Assembly: GCF_000003815.2 (NCBI RefSeq)
Contig: NC_049983.1
Location: 2,172,310 to 2,236,309, forward strand
Origin: Branchiostoma floridae
Taxonomy: Eukaryota; Chordata; Leptocardii; Amphioxiformes; Branchiostomatidae
Length of the DNA stretch: 64,000 bases
Direction of reading: 5' to 3'
Shown here: positions 44,055 to 54,758 of the stretch, piece after piece
Layout of the letters: each line of letters begins with the position of its first letter
Position numbering within the stretch: the first letter of the stretch is position 1
The notes under the pieces: model-generated
What the model was told of the DNA's origin: nothing
The model's database searches: none
The model's input: the letters and a program-made list of their open reading frames with translations, nothing else
Made by a program: the position numbers and the translations under genes

Positions 44055-44790
44055 AAAATAGTTCTGTCCCTGGTGTTGAACGCTTTCCAAATACGGGAAA
44101 ACCTAACTGCCCTGGTGCTGAATGCTTTCCAAACTGTCACTGATGCTGAACTCTTTCCACATATGGGTAACCCAAACTGTCCCTGGTATTGAACGCTTCT
44201 AAATATCAAAAACCTAACAGTCACTGGTACTGAGTGCTTTCCTAATATGGGAAAGTCGAACTGTCCCTGGTTCTGAACGCTTCTAAATATCGAAAAGTTA
44301 AGTCCTTGCTGCTGAACCCTTTCCAAACATGGGAAAACCGAACTGTCCTTGGTGCTGAGCGCTCTCTAACTATGGGAAAACCGGACAGCTCCTGGTGCTG
44401 AACGCTCTCCAAATATGGGAAAACCTGGTACTTAACGGTTTTTACAAATACTTAACATTAGTAGATTCGACCTGTCCATGGTACTGAACGCTTTCCATGT
44501 GAGAGAGAACCAACCTGTTCCTTGTGCTGAACACCTTCCACATAAAGTAGAACGCTTTCCAAGTACGGGAAACCCTAACTGTACAATATCTACATGTGTT
44601 TTCAGCCCGCCGTGACAAGTCAGTCCGCCGTGAACGAAACCGTACTGTCCTACGTGCTGAACTATGGAAAAACAGAACTGTCCCTCATTGGTGCTGAGCA
44701 CTTTCCACATGCAGGAAAAACGAACTGTCCTTGGTGCTGAAGGCTTTTCAACTATGGGAAAACATAACTTTACAGTTTATACATGCATTT
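44055..44790 (+). repeat. Minisatellite, 45-60 bp units
   Basis: A dozen or so degenerate units of CTGTCCCTGGTGCTGAACGC then TTTCCAAATATGGGAAAACC. A related unit is at 43360-43400. Antisense frames of about 90-114 codons here only reflect the repeat. Confidence 0.75.
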
Positions 44791-44794
44791 TCAG

Positions 44795-44953
44795 CCCTCG
44801 CAAAAATGTGGACCCGCAGCCCCACCGGGTGCCAGTGTTACTGGGACCACCGGCGGTGGGACTGCGCGTGTTGCGAGGATGGCGGGTGCCAGTGTTACCA
44901 CGACAACCCGCACCAGTGTGTGCGCTGCGGCTACGGGGCTGACTGTGGAAGGC
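44795..44953 (+). CDS. Gene B exon 7: Cys-rich module of unknown family
   Basis: Acceptor CATTTTCAG, donor AGGC|GTACGT, 53 codons, phase 1-1. The T left by exon 6 completes TCC. It reads LAKMWTRSPTGCQCYWDHRR, WDCACCEDGGCQCYHD, NPHQCVRCGYGADCGR. Ten cysteines in about 40 residues (CxC, CxCC, CxC, CxxC, C) and no stop in this frame only. I do not recognise the family; it resembles short Cys-rich tails after TSP1 arrays. The 3' part is tandemly copied downstream. Confidence 0.65.
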
Positions 44954-45461
44954 GTACGTACTGTCTTTTTCTCTTTGTCAGATTTAGTTGCAAATAAATA
45001 CTTACATGTAGTAGCCTTGGTTGCCTATCATATATCCTGCCTAAATGCTTAGGTTTAGGGACTGGTCCCTTGCTCCTCTCCGTATAACACCATAGCCGAA
45101 TTATCGTGAGAGTCAACCCGCACCAGTGTGTCCGCTGTGGCTACGGGGCCGACTGTGGTAGGCGTACGTACATGTACTTTCTTTGTCTCAGTCAGATTCA
45201 GGTTGCAGATAAATACTTACATGTAGTAGCCTTGGTTGCCTAAGCCTAAGTGCTAAGGCCAGGGACTGGTCCCTTGCTCCTCTCCGTATAACACCATAGT
45301 CGAATTATCGTGAGAGACAACCCGTACAGGTGTGTGCGCTGTGGCCACGGGGCCGACTGCGGCAGGCGTACGTAACGTTACTTTCTTCGTCTCTGTTATC
45401 AGATCTGGGTTGCAGAAAAATACGTACATGTAGTAGCCTTGGTTGCCTATCATATAACCTG
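44903..45461 (+). repeat. 205-bp tandem repeat containing the exon 7 tail
   Basis: Units start at about 44903, 45115 and 45319, each with CAACCCG(C/T)AC..GTGTG.GCTG, GGGGC(T/C)GACTG, the donor GGCGTACGTA and intron sequence (ACATGTAGTAGCCTTGGTTG). The third unit is cut at 45461 by a mobile element. Copies 2 and 3 keep the QCVRCG..ADCGRR reading but have no acceptor of their own. Confidence 0.8.
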
Positions 45462-46376
45462 CTAATCTCCAAGCAGATCTTGCTGTGGCAAACGGGAAGG
45501 AGTTTAGCCGGCAGAGGAGTTATTGGCCACGCTGGGTTTGGGTGCGACCAGCGGATTGGGGCTGGGCTTCGCCGGTTGCTCGGCTGGCGGCACGCTGGAG
45601 GGTCCAGGGTTGGTTTGTACGGGCGACATGCTTGGGTTGGCTGCCGGCAAGCCGAGTCCAGGGTTTTGTCGTACGGGCTGGACACTGGGGTCGGGAAGAC
45701 TGAGCTTTTTGGGGTCGGGTAGGGGTAGAACAGGCGCAGGCTGCAGACTCATGGCGCCCAGTATGCGATCAACCTCTGCGACCGCGGCGCTGTCACGCCG
45801 CAGGTCCTGGATAGTGCGCGCCACGTCGTGTGGCGAGGCTGCATCGTGCGTTACCGCCTGGTCCTGAGACAGACCAGGCCGGTCCTTCGCTGACTTGTCC
45901 TTTGCCGACTCCACGTCGATAGACCCGGCCAGTCCCTGCCCCTCACGACCAGGGCCGGTTGGCGCCCATGGAGAAGCCTCTGGGGGAGGGGGGGTGAATT
46001 CTCGTCGTGCGGTCGACCGAAATTGTAACTGCACTTTCCTCCTCCGGAGGTCCTCCACTTCCTTGGCCAACTCCGAAATCCTGATCTCCTCGAGGAGTGC
46101 CGTCCGCTCCTTCTCGAGCGCATCCTCTTCCGCCAGGGGAACGGTGCTTGGGGGGCTCGTGACCGGCCGACCACGACCNNNNNNNNNNNNNNNNNNNNNN
46201 NNNNNNNNNNNNNNNNNNNNNNNNNNNNNNNNNNNNNNNNNNNNNNNNNNNNNNNNNNNNNNNNNNNNNNNNNNNNNNNTTATTTCCTCGGCCACTTTCT
46301 GTATTTCGACTTGTATGTCCGTGTCCACAAGCCTCGCAGGTATCTTAGCCGTCCGTTTAGGGCGTACCGATTCCAT
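45462..46376 (-). mobile_element. Mobile-element ORF, coiled-coil protein fragment
   Basis: The minus-strand frame 46376 to 45504 opens MESVRPKRTAKIPARLVDTD, crosses an assembly gap (46179-46279), then a charged coiled-coil-like part (LEEIRISELAKEVEDLRRRK) and a Pro-rich tail ending NNSSAG. The left border has the same CTAATCTCCAAGCAGATCTT end as the 147-bp element at 42854. Gag-like or an accessory transposon protein; the family is not identified. The far end is not found, so it is probably truncated. Confidence 0.5.
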
Positions 46377-46741
46377 GACATCGGCTCAAAGTGACGAAAA
46401 TGACGAAAATTTTGCAGAAAACGTGCGGAGTAAAAGTCCCTGCATCACATCCAGTCACGTGTTATCGCGGAATAAACCATCCCAGGTGTGGGGGTGCCTC
46501 ACATACAATTACACAGGATGTCCGCTCATCCTATCACCATTTCCGGCATTTTGACGAACAAATTTCACTGATAGTCCGAGAAAAACTTTTTCCTAGGCCC
46601 TCCCCCCCGCTCAATTTTTTTTCTTAGGCCCTCCCCCCGCCCCCGTTTTTTTTTTTTAGCCCCCCCCCCGTGTGTGGCGCCCCCTCCCCCCCGCTAAATA
46701 TCGACCAGTCCCTTAATCAAAAGTATTAAATTGAGTACAAG

Positions 46742-47070
46742 GTTGGTTCTCCTTAACGGGGGTGCAGTTTCTCACAGAGGAAAGGGGGGGGGGGGGCAAT
46801 TAATTGGCCTGTAAAATAAAACTCTTTAGATCAATGTAACTTTGAAAAAGTTTTTTTTGGATATTTCAAATTACCTATTATCTGCAATTACAGAATAGGA
46901 GTGTCATAGTCACGACATGTACTCAAACCGTTTCTGTAAATTCATTTTATAAAGAAATTAGGTGCTATCTTGCATGCCACAAACACTGTGATACCTTGTT
47001 AATGCTGAATGACAACCCTTGTGTTGCATTTTACTAGTTAAGGGTCATGTGAATATTCATGCATAACTAT
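46742..47070 (+). repeat. Fuller copy of the intron block at 41222
   Basis: GGTTCTCCTTAACGGGGG, then AAATTAGGTGCTATCTTGCA, CTTGTTAATGCTGAATGA, GAATATTCATGCATA. Shared with 41222-41382 (internally deleted) and with the gene C intron at 59700-59945, so this is old intron sequence that now flanks the 5.3 kb segment on both sides. Confidence 0.65.
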
Positions 47071-47454
47071 ATTCAAGCTGGTGTGTTACTCCGAACGGCT
47101 ATATAGATACAGATACAAATACAGAACTACGTCATATTACGTAAAAGTGATATAAAGCTTTACGAGTCATAAAACTTGACGAACGTATCATCCCCTGCAA
47201 ATTTGGTGATCGTACAGCAAGACGTTTTGAACCACGAATGCAAGATTAAGTCAACAATTTGAAACGATAGAACGCACATGAGTTACAACTGCCATGTCAG
47301 TAGCATTCAGCTCGTGTGCTGCACAAAAAGCCATGCTCTATAACACCACGTCTGCTTTCAAACCATGTCCTATCCAAACTTGCTTATACCTTAGTCGAAA
47401 ATCAAGACAGTGTGTGTTAATACTGTGTTTTTTTTTTTAAATTGGGTCAACCAG

Positions 47455-47703
47455 GACAGGCAGAAGATTGCCAGGAGGGAAATGGAGCGTCCTACCGAGG
47501 AACTGTCTCTGTGACCGCATCAGGCAGGACGTGTCAACGCTGGGACAGTCAGTTTCCTCATATACACGTCAAGACACCAGCTAATCACCCATCATCCGGA
47601 CTGGAGCACAACTACTGCCGGAACCCGGACGGCGAACACGGAATCTGGTGCTACACCACGGATCTCTTCAAGAGATATGAGTATTGTGACGGTCCATTCT
47701 GTG
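47455..47703 (+). CDS. Gene B exon 8: kringle domain 1
   Basis: Acceptor CAACCAG, donor TGTG|GTACGT, 83 codons, phase 1-1. The acceptor used in gene A (TTAG) is TTGG here, but the next AG, 9 bases inside the exon, is in phase and drops only three residues. It reads GQAED, CQEGNGASYRGT, SGRTCQRWD, CRNPDGEHGIWCY and YEYCDGPFC, six cysteines (DGP in place of DVP). Confidence 0.88.
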
Positions 47704-48827
47704 GTACGTAAGGTCTACTGTTATGTAACCTTTTGGCCACACCAATTTAATTTCTTGCTTCTCGGATTTTTCAGAAAAATATTGAGTCGGTCGGTCGAAA
47801 AAAAAGACACCAAAAAAATTGCAAAAAGTCTGGGGTGAACTTATATAACACAAAAAACAAGGTTAGTAGTCAAGTTTTCAGCTTTCCATGGCATAATTTA
47901 TCCAATGAAACTCTTAATTTGATTTTTTTTACACGTCTGCAAGAGCAAAACCTATATTTCTTGCGACTTAATTTTTTTCCAAATTCGAAAAAAATGGGTC
48001 GGGATATCCGGGAAGCAACCAATTAAATTGGTGTGGCCTTACATGAAAATGTTATGATCTATCATCTGTACTACATCTGCTCCTCGATTTTAATCTTTTA
48101 TATGATTGGCTTATTTCATGATGGTAGATCTTTCGTGTGACATATGTGACCAGTGTTTAACAGAGGAATAACAAGCCAAAATAGGTCATGGTGGTGACAG
48201 CCTACAATTATAGAACAAATTCAATAACCATATTCAGACTTAGGCCTATTTAGACCTGTTTCAACTTTCTTGTCGCATACGCCCGAATGGCTTACGGCAG
48301 ACATTTCCTATAATGTTATCCAATCTTGAAAGATATTCTTGATAAAATGAGGTTTTCTTTACGTAATAAGATAGCAGTAATGTGGCACATAAACATGAAA
48401 AATACATTCTTTTTGTTAGAACTAAAATTAGCCATTTTCGTCAAAAATACCGGTCAACAAATAGTTGCAATGGTAATCCGAAAAACAAAGAAAAGTGTCC
48501 AAGCCTGCTAAAATCGTTGCCAACTAAATGTTAGGAAATCTTACAAAATTTGGTGGCTCTAGCGTACGCAGTTCTAAAGATATGCGACATGAAAGTTGGC
48601 TCAGGCCTCTCTATCCGAATTGGGTTAAATAGTCGACAAGTCAAACGATTTCACCAGATAGTAGCACATGAGTTACCGGTGCCCTGTCAGTACCATTCAT
48701 CTCGTGTGTCCTGCATGGCAGGCTATGCACCATGACTCATAACCATGTCCTTCACAAACTTGCATATACCAATCTTGAAACTCAAGACAGCGTGTGTTAA
48801 TACTACATTTTAACTTTCATCAACTAG
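47704..48827 (+). other. Intron with shared MITE and TTAA-MITE remnant
   Basis: TIR MITE at 47736-48037 (GCCACAC ends) and TTAA-family remnant ending GAATTGGG|TTAA at 48625-48628. Both are also in gene A. Confidence 0.6.
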
Positions 48828-49067
48828 GAGGTTGCCAGGAGGGGAATGGAGCGTCCTACCGAGGAACTGTCTCTATGACCGCATCAGGCAGGACGTGTCA
48901 ACGCTGGGACATTAGGTTTCCTCATATCCACGACAACACGCCTGCTAATAAACCATCATCCGGACTGAATGGGAACTACTGCCGGAATCCTGACGGCTCA
49001 CAGAGAGTTTGGTGCTACACCATAGACCTCTTCATGAGATGGGAGTACTGTGACGTACCAACTTGTG
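48828..49067 (+). CDS. Gene B exon 9: kringle domain 2
   Basis: Acceptor CAACTAG, donor TGTG|GTAATG, 80 codons, phase 1-1. It reads GCQEGNGASYRGT, SGRTCQRWDIRFPHIH, GNYCRNPDGSQRVWCY and WEYCDVPTC. All six cysteines present. Confidence 0.92.
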
Positions 49068-49266
49068 GTAATGTCTGATTATGTAACCTAAGCTCTGTCA
49101 TATGATCTTTATTCATCTGTACTAACCACTACATCTGCTCCGCAACGTTTCAATTTTTTATACACATCAATCAGTCATTATATAACCTCCGTAAGACGTA
49201 CGTCAATACTATTAAAATATGCTATTGGACTAAGGAATCTATTTTTGTATCTTTACGGTAGATGTG

Positions 49267-49521
49267 GGACCGCGTGGCGCAATCGTCAGCACGTTTGACT
49301 CAGGTCCAGAAGGTTCTGAGTTCAAACCCCGCCGTGTCACCGATCTTGTGCCCTTGGGAAAGGCACTTTACACGACTTTCCTATATAGGCTACAAAAGTT
49401 TTCAGCAAATTGAAGTTGGTAGCCTCAAAAACGGAAGAAAACGGAAGAGATGTTGTAGAGGCAGTAAGGGGCAATATAACCCCGTCGTGTGTAAACACAT
49501 CGGCCGATGATGATGATGATT
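49267..49521 (+). mobile_element. tRNA-derived SINE, copy in gene B
   Basis: Duplicate of 32319-32576, with GGACCGCGTGGCGCAATC, TTCAAACCCCGCC and a shorter GATGATGATGAT tail. Confidence 0.8.
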
Positions 49522-49780
49522 GATCACCCCTTGTATCTACTTTGTGTTGATGTACATGCAGTCGCTGCACGGTATTCTGACAACAGTTAGGGCGTTTCAA
49601 ACATACATTAACAAGTATATTTGCCTTTGTAAATCATCCTGCATCGTTTATGCCTTTCCTAAAGGCAATGTCCTTAATGTCCTAGACCACTTCATATCTT
49701 GATAGCGATTCTAATATATCAGAAAAAATCGGATGTTTGCTCATGTAACTTACATTAACCAATCCTTCCTTTTCCAACAG

Positions 49781-49788
49781 GGCGGTAA
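49781..49788 (+). CDS. Gene B exon 10: putative terminal exon
   Basis: Acceptor CTTTTCCAACAG then GG CGG TAA: Gly-Arg-stop in phase with kringle 2, as in gene A. The 3' UTR probably follows, with ATTAAA at 50015-50020. Confidence 0.4.
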
Positions 49789-51290
49789 TCCTGAGGAGCA
49801 CATTGGATTAAAACTCGTGTGGGGTACCAATGTGCAGTGCTGGTCAGAACCCACCGGTTACCAACAAGGGACTTCACACATCAGTGTAATCTATTCATTA
49901 TTGATATGCATAGCTGCACAAAGAAACACTCACCTGAGTTTTAACACCTCATTTATGCGGTGTTAAAACTATAGGGCTAAAATGGGCTGATTTTCTTATT
50001 GTGTTCTGTTGCAAATTAAACTCATTTGGTTCCATTCAATTTCATTTCTTGCATAGTCAGATAAAAAGTGAACAATAGTAGTACCTTTAATTTATTCAGC
50101 CCCTTTAACCAACCAACATCAACTTGTAAGACTGTTTCAAGACTGTTTGAGCCCAGTTTATTGGGTTCTCAGACCAATCTGCATTGGTAGTGTCACATGA
50201 ACGATATATGTATAAATTATGTAAGTACGAAATGCTTCAACAGCCAACGATTCGTCTGCCAGGCACCTCCACTTGGAGACAAAGCGTTAAAACGAACAAA
50301 GCGTCAAAACGAACATCGCAAGAACTATTCAAAAGTTATATTTAAATGACAGATCGCAATAATTCCCCAAATTCTGCCATATACATATTAGAATCACACT
50401 CTTAACCCATTATACTGTGTACGATAATTGTATCCATTTCTTTCACCAAAATTCAGTCTTATGACTGCAAGTGTGATGTGTTGTTTGCGATGTCAGTATT
50501 AAAGAAATCACTCATAGTACACTGTCATTCTCGTATATGACTGTTTAGCCACAGTCGACGCTGTAGTTTAAAGTTCGGAACTTACTTGGAAAGTCACAGA
50601 CCGTCAATACTGCCGAAAAAAGGATCGGACTATCACAACAGAAACTGTGATAAATATCGACATGTCAAATGTAGGACTGACAGACTAAGAAACTCACCGA
50701 TACCCTATGTTGTGCGCCTTTTAAATTCTTAATGACGTGTCTCTAAGGATATCTGTTGTGATTTTAAAGTGTTGCTACACGCACTTGTTTTGGGTTTATC
50801 GATGTCAGAATTTTAAATGTTATTTCAGTGTTTGAAATAGATCTATAATTGATGATATAGATGTTTAATATTATGAATTAGTTTTGGCTGGAAGTTGTTC
50901 AGATGTCGGAGAAAGACCATCCATCGACAGCAAAAAAAGCAAGCGATGGTAGCTTTTTATTCGGTCATTAGGTTATTAATAATTAGAAATAAGACAGGAA
51001 TTCTATTTGTTTGACTTGCATTTCAAATATGATAGAAATATCATGTGCAGTCACAGACTGTAAAGCAGTCTAAGAAAAATACTTTCTTCGATTTTGCGTC
51101 TTTTTATCAAATTGTTTTACTGAACGATACAGTTCTGACATGTGTTCATGCTATGCCTGACTTAACATGAATCTACATGGTATATAATGTCGGCACAAAC
51201 ACTTTCGAATATCAACTTTGGTATATCATATTTCCGTTATTTCTGCATAAATTTCAATGTATTACATGTCAATGAAAAAGCTTGTGTGAT
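49789..51290 (+). other. 3' UTR and flank of gene B, duplicated DNA
   Basis: Homologous to 32867-34340. Nothing further seen. Confidence 0.45.
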
Positions 51291-51880
51291 TCCCTTTCTT
51301 ATGGTATCAAACTTACTATGATTGTTAACTCATGAAAGGAGCACCAGGCCTGCTTACATGAGTGGGTCACCAAAAAAAGTGCGCAAATTCCCCTGCTTCT
51401 GTTCAACACTGTATTGTCCTGTTGGTATTTGTCGCGTGTCAGTGATTCAACCATCGCGTGCCAGTGATTCAACCAAACCTATTTTAGGTCACGTAAGGTA
51501 TACAGAACATACAAGTTTGTTTTAGCACATGTGAGTAGAATATATGTGCCATTTTGGCAGTTGGATGGCCAAATCAAAGCGTGGAGGTCGAGGCGGCAAG
51601 AAGAACCACACGCTGACATGATTGTTGAAGAATAACTTTTTAGCGTTTGGTGGTGGATGCAGTTGTGTGGAGCGGAATAAACGCCATAGGAAAAGCAAGA
51701 CTCGTCATCATTCCAGGCAACTTCAATGTTGTTAAATATATGGACACCATCCTCCATCCAGGCGCAATATCCTTCCTCTTCAATATTGGACCAAATGTCA
51801 TTCTGCAATATGACAACACCTGTCCACACAAAGCAAGGACCATTGCAGACTACATCCATGATGCTGGGGCACAGGAAGAA
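51290..51880 (+). mobile_element. Dead Tc1-like element, second copy (left part)
   Basis: Frame 51647-51880 reads VVWSGINAIGKARLVIIPG and NVILQYDNTCPHKARTIADY. The left inverted repeat starts near 51300. The right inverted repeats are displaced to 54960-55190 by the insertion at 51881. Confidence 0.8.
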
Positions 51881-54758
51881 CTAGAAAGGCCGACATTTGC
51901 TTAAGAGCAAATACAGCATATTTCAGCCATACCCCTTCCCACGCAACATTGGACTGTTCCAAATCACCCCTGCGCAAAAATGGAACATCCTCTTAATTAA
52001 CAGTACATTATCCCCCAAAGTGGACTGGTATTGTGAATTGATTCCAGGTAAAAACAGAGCTTGCTTCTATTTTTCAGAAAATGACAATAATCACACCTTC
52101 CATTCGGAAAATTTTCATCATGACTGAAAATTGTTGAATGACTTCATGTAATGTCATTAACAATCTTCAGTACGATAACTAGGTGTAAGTTTAAAAAAGT
52201 ATAAGCTCCTTGTGATGTGGGTACATTTATTATTGCAGTGAACTTTTTTTATTCAAGTAGGGCATACGATTTAATAATCATCAAGCAGGTGCAGGTACTG
52301 TAGGAGCGTTTGTTTTCTTCAAGCTGTAAAACTGTTAAACTGTTTTACTTTGTATGCAATCAGCCATCGAGCCTATTCTTATTTTAGTTTAACAACTTCC
52401 TGCCAGACACGGAAGATATGATTGAACTTTGTTCGAGGATTTATTTTCGTCTGTCTGGTCAGTCTGTTCATACCCTGGCGCTGAGAGTGTTTTATTGGGC
52501 TGAAACTCTGGCAGTTTAAAGTTACTTACGATTTAAATGTTCAAAGTTTATGTCAAACAACAACAGCACTAGGAAATGTGGCCACTATAGACAGGTGGTC
52601 ACTATAGAGAAAATGCTGATCTATTGACTAGGAGCCATACGTTACACATGATTTCAGAACACTGATCATTAATCATATAAACATTGCACAGGTAAGCCAA
52701 TTGTTTAGATGTACAATTAAGTTCAAATAATTCTGAAGAGATATATTGATGAGAAAATAATCATTCTCGCCACTGTCTAACTTATAATTACGTATCAAAA
52801 CTAAACGCAGATTTTCTAACAAACGCACCTTTCGCCGACTTCATCAAAGGACCGCCGGCTATCAATCAAACACGGCTGTTGATTAGACTTAGAGTTTCAA
52901 ACAGTCATGTGCTGTGTGCCAGTGGACAGCGAACTTCATGCTACGTGATGTTTTACATTGCTTGGACCTTCTTTCCTACAGCGGTGCTTCTACAAAATAT
53001 TTAGACTGTAACACTGAGTCCCACATGTTTTATAGAATAGAATTTGACGCAGAACAGCGTTTTTTGCTGGGTATTTTTCTTGAAACATGTCCGTGGGAAT
53101 ATCAGCGGGGCGGCGACGTAGGGATATCAGACCGTCAACAAAAGTCGCACGGCGGCTAACGGCGCAGCGAAGATACTAGCGCTATAAATAATCGCTTCAA
53201 CTAAGGATGTCAACCCGTACAATATTTTTGTATACTGTTGAGCTAAGTAAAGTTTGTAGTTTATGAGGTTTTAGTTGTCTTTGAAGCTTTGACCCGAAAT
53301 ATTTTAAAGTCAAACTGCTGAAGAGAAGTAAGTGACAGCTACGATTATCGTAGATATGACCCTAAAAAAACTGATAAAAGAAGCCTTCTCAATAGTCTAA
53401 AATGCAAGAGCTTCCGGGGGGGGGGGGGGGCTTCGTCCACCTGGGTCCCCCCCACAGTGACCCTGCCCCTGGACCCCGCCAGGGACATTCGGCGGCCCCC
53501 GGACCCCTGTCCGACGAGTCTTCAAGTTATCGTATTGTGTGGTCCCGCTTATGAATATTAATTAGCCTTCGCTTTCCTCTTCGCTGATTGGCTGAACCAT
53601 TAATTGAATTAACTCTTCCTGCCGGCTAGACGCAGGTGCAGATGTCGGCTCTGTTTGGTGAACGTCCGAAAGGTCATGGCATGGAGAACGAAAGAAAACC
53701 AATTTCCCCTATAAAAAAGTGCTGTAATTAAGCCCTTTACAGTACTTTATGCCAAAAATTTTACTTGGATCATTTTACCAACTATCTTATGCCTATCTAT
53801 ACCAAACGTTACTCATACCAGGGTACAGGGGTGCAAAAAATACCGTTATAAGACCGTCAACAACAGTCGCACGGAGCTAACAGCGCAGCGAAAATACCAT
53901 CGCTAGCGTTTCAACTTCGGATAACAAGTTATAAGTACTGTTGAACTCAGTAACGTTAAAGTTTGTTTTTAGTTGCCTTTGACGGTTTGACCTGAAATAG
54001 TGTTACGCTAAACTCCTGAAGAGAAGTTAAGTGACTGCTGCGATTATCATAGATATGCCCCTAAGAACTGATACAATATAAGGCCTTCTGAATAGTCTAA
54101 AATGCGAGAGCCTTAGGCGGGCTTCGCTCCCCCTGGCGGGAACACTGCTATATACGAGATCATGAGGCCCCGCTTATGAATATTAATTAGCCTTTGGCCT
54201 CCTCTTCGCTGATTGGCTAGGTCTTTGATTCAATTAACTCTCCGGCTGACGCGCACAGGTGTGGCTCTGTGCGGGGTCACGGAAGGTCACACCAGGAGGC
54301 CAAGAGAAAACAAGTTACCCCTCAGAAAAGTGCCAAAATTAATCATTTTAAAGTAGTTTATGTCAAAAATTTTACTTGGATAATTTTACCAACTATCTAA
54401 TGCCTATCTACACTAAATTTCAGGCCATTCCATTGTAAGACCAGGGTACAGGGGGACAATATATTTTATTTTGGTCAAAACATGACCTTGAAACCTCAAT
54501 AAAATCATTTTAGAGGCAGATATGACAAAAACTGAGAAAAGCATCAAGGTATTGGCCCATTCTACCCCTGTGCCAAATTTCAGGTCATTCGGTCCAGGAA
54601 CGGTGGAGATGAATCACTTTGAAGATTTGACAGGAGAAAGAAGAAAGAAAGAAAGAAGAAACATTACGAATACAATATATTTCACCATACTATGTATGGC
54701 TGAAATATAAACATTACGAATACAATATATTTCACCATACTATATATGGCTGAAATAT
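51881..54758 (-). mobile_element. HINE-like (Helentron-type) element, 2.9 kb, with empty site
   Basis: Copy 1 of the duplication reads GAAGAAATAGCC; copy 2 reads GAAGAA, then this block, then ATAGCC, so both borders are exact. On the minus strand it starts TTATATTTCAGCCAT, has (CTTT)n next, ends ATGGCTGAAATAT, a stem ATTTGCT..AGCAAAT, and CTAG, and sits between T and T without target duplication. Those are the Helentron/HINE traits: subterminal inverted repeats, 3' hairpin, T-T insertion, microsatellite. The right terminus is tandemly doubled (54659-54708, 54709-54758). No helicase was found. Confidence 0.75.
53100..54330 (+). repeat. Two diverged tandem units inside the HINE-like element
   Basis: Shared order in 53110-53760 and 53850-54370: GACCGTCAACAA.AGTCGCACGG, CTAAC.GCGCAGCGAA, TATGAATATTAATTAGCC, CTCTTCGCTGATTGGCT, TTTTACTTGGAT.ATTTTACC. 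The unit is about 0.6-0.75 kb. Confidence 0.65.

Larger units (their letters stand above)
41385..46713 (+). mobile_element. TIR-bounded 5.3 kb segment carrying three in-phase exons
   Basis: Left TA|AGGGACTGGTCGATATTTAG and right CTAAATATCGACCAGTCCCT|TA are perfect inverted repeats of about 28 bp, each with TA next to it. Inside each end are short units of poly-T plus CCTAGGCCCTCCCCC. No transposase is recognised. Within it lie exons 43047-43211, 43690-43854 and 44795-44953, a SINE, a minisatellite and a mobile-element ORF fragment. It replaces the SRCR position of genes A and C. Alternative: two solo ends of one family inserted in opposite orientation. Confidence 0.5.
37838..49788 (+). other. 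Gene B: secreted TSP1-kringle mosaic protein, no SRCR
   Basis: Inferred exons: 37838-37949, 39020-39148, 39762-39935, 40576-40749, 43047-43211, 43690-43854, 44795-44953, 47455-47703, 48828-49067, 49781-49788. All joins are phase 1. With every exon the sum is 1575 nt (525 codons with stop); without the three exons in the TIR-bounded segment it is 1086 nt (362 codons). Paralogue of gene A lacking the SRCR block. Several modules have lost a cysteine or a splice site (40576 and 43047 exons), so B may be degenerating or may skip those exons. Function is inferred only from domains. Confidence 0.6.
47270..51880 (+). repeat. Segmental duplication, copy 2 (kringle block)
   Basis: Collinear with 30290-34940; it resumes at 54759 after the inserted HINE-like element. 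Differences include the lost AG at kringle 1 (ATTGGG for ATTAGA), internal deletion in the TIR MITE and small indels in the 3' flank. Confidence 0.85.

Noticed and set aside
43982..44326. 114-codon minus-strand frame
   Set aside because: Product of the 45-60 bp minisatellite.
44803..44942. Alternative frames of the Cys-rich exon (Val/Pro-rich and Thr-rich)
   Set aside because: Only the Cys-rich frame agrees with the phase left by the preceding TSP1 donor.
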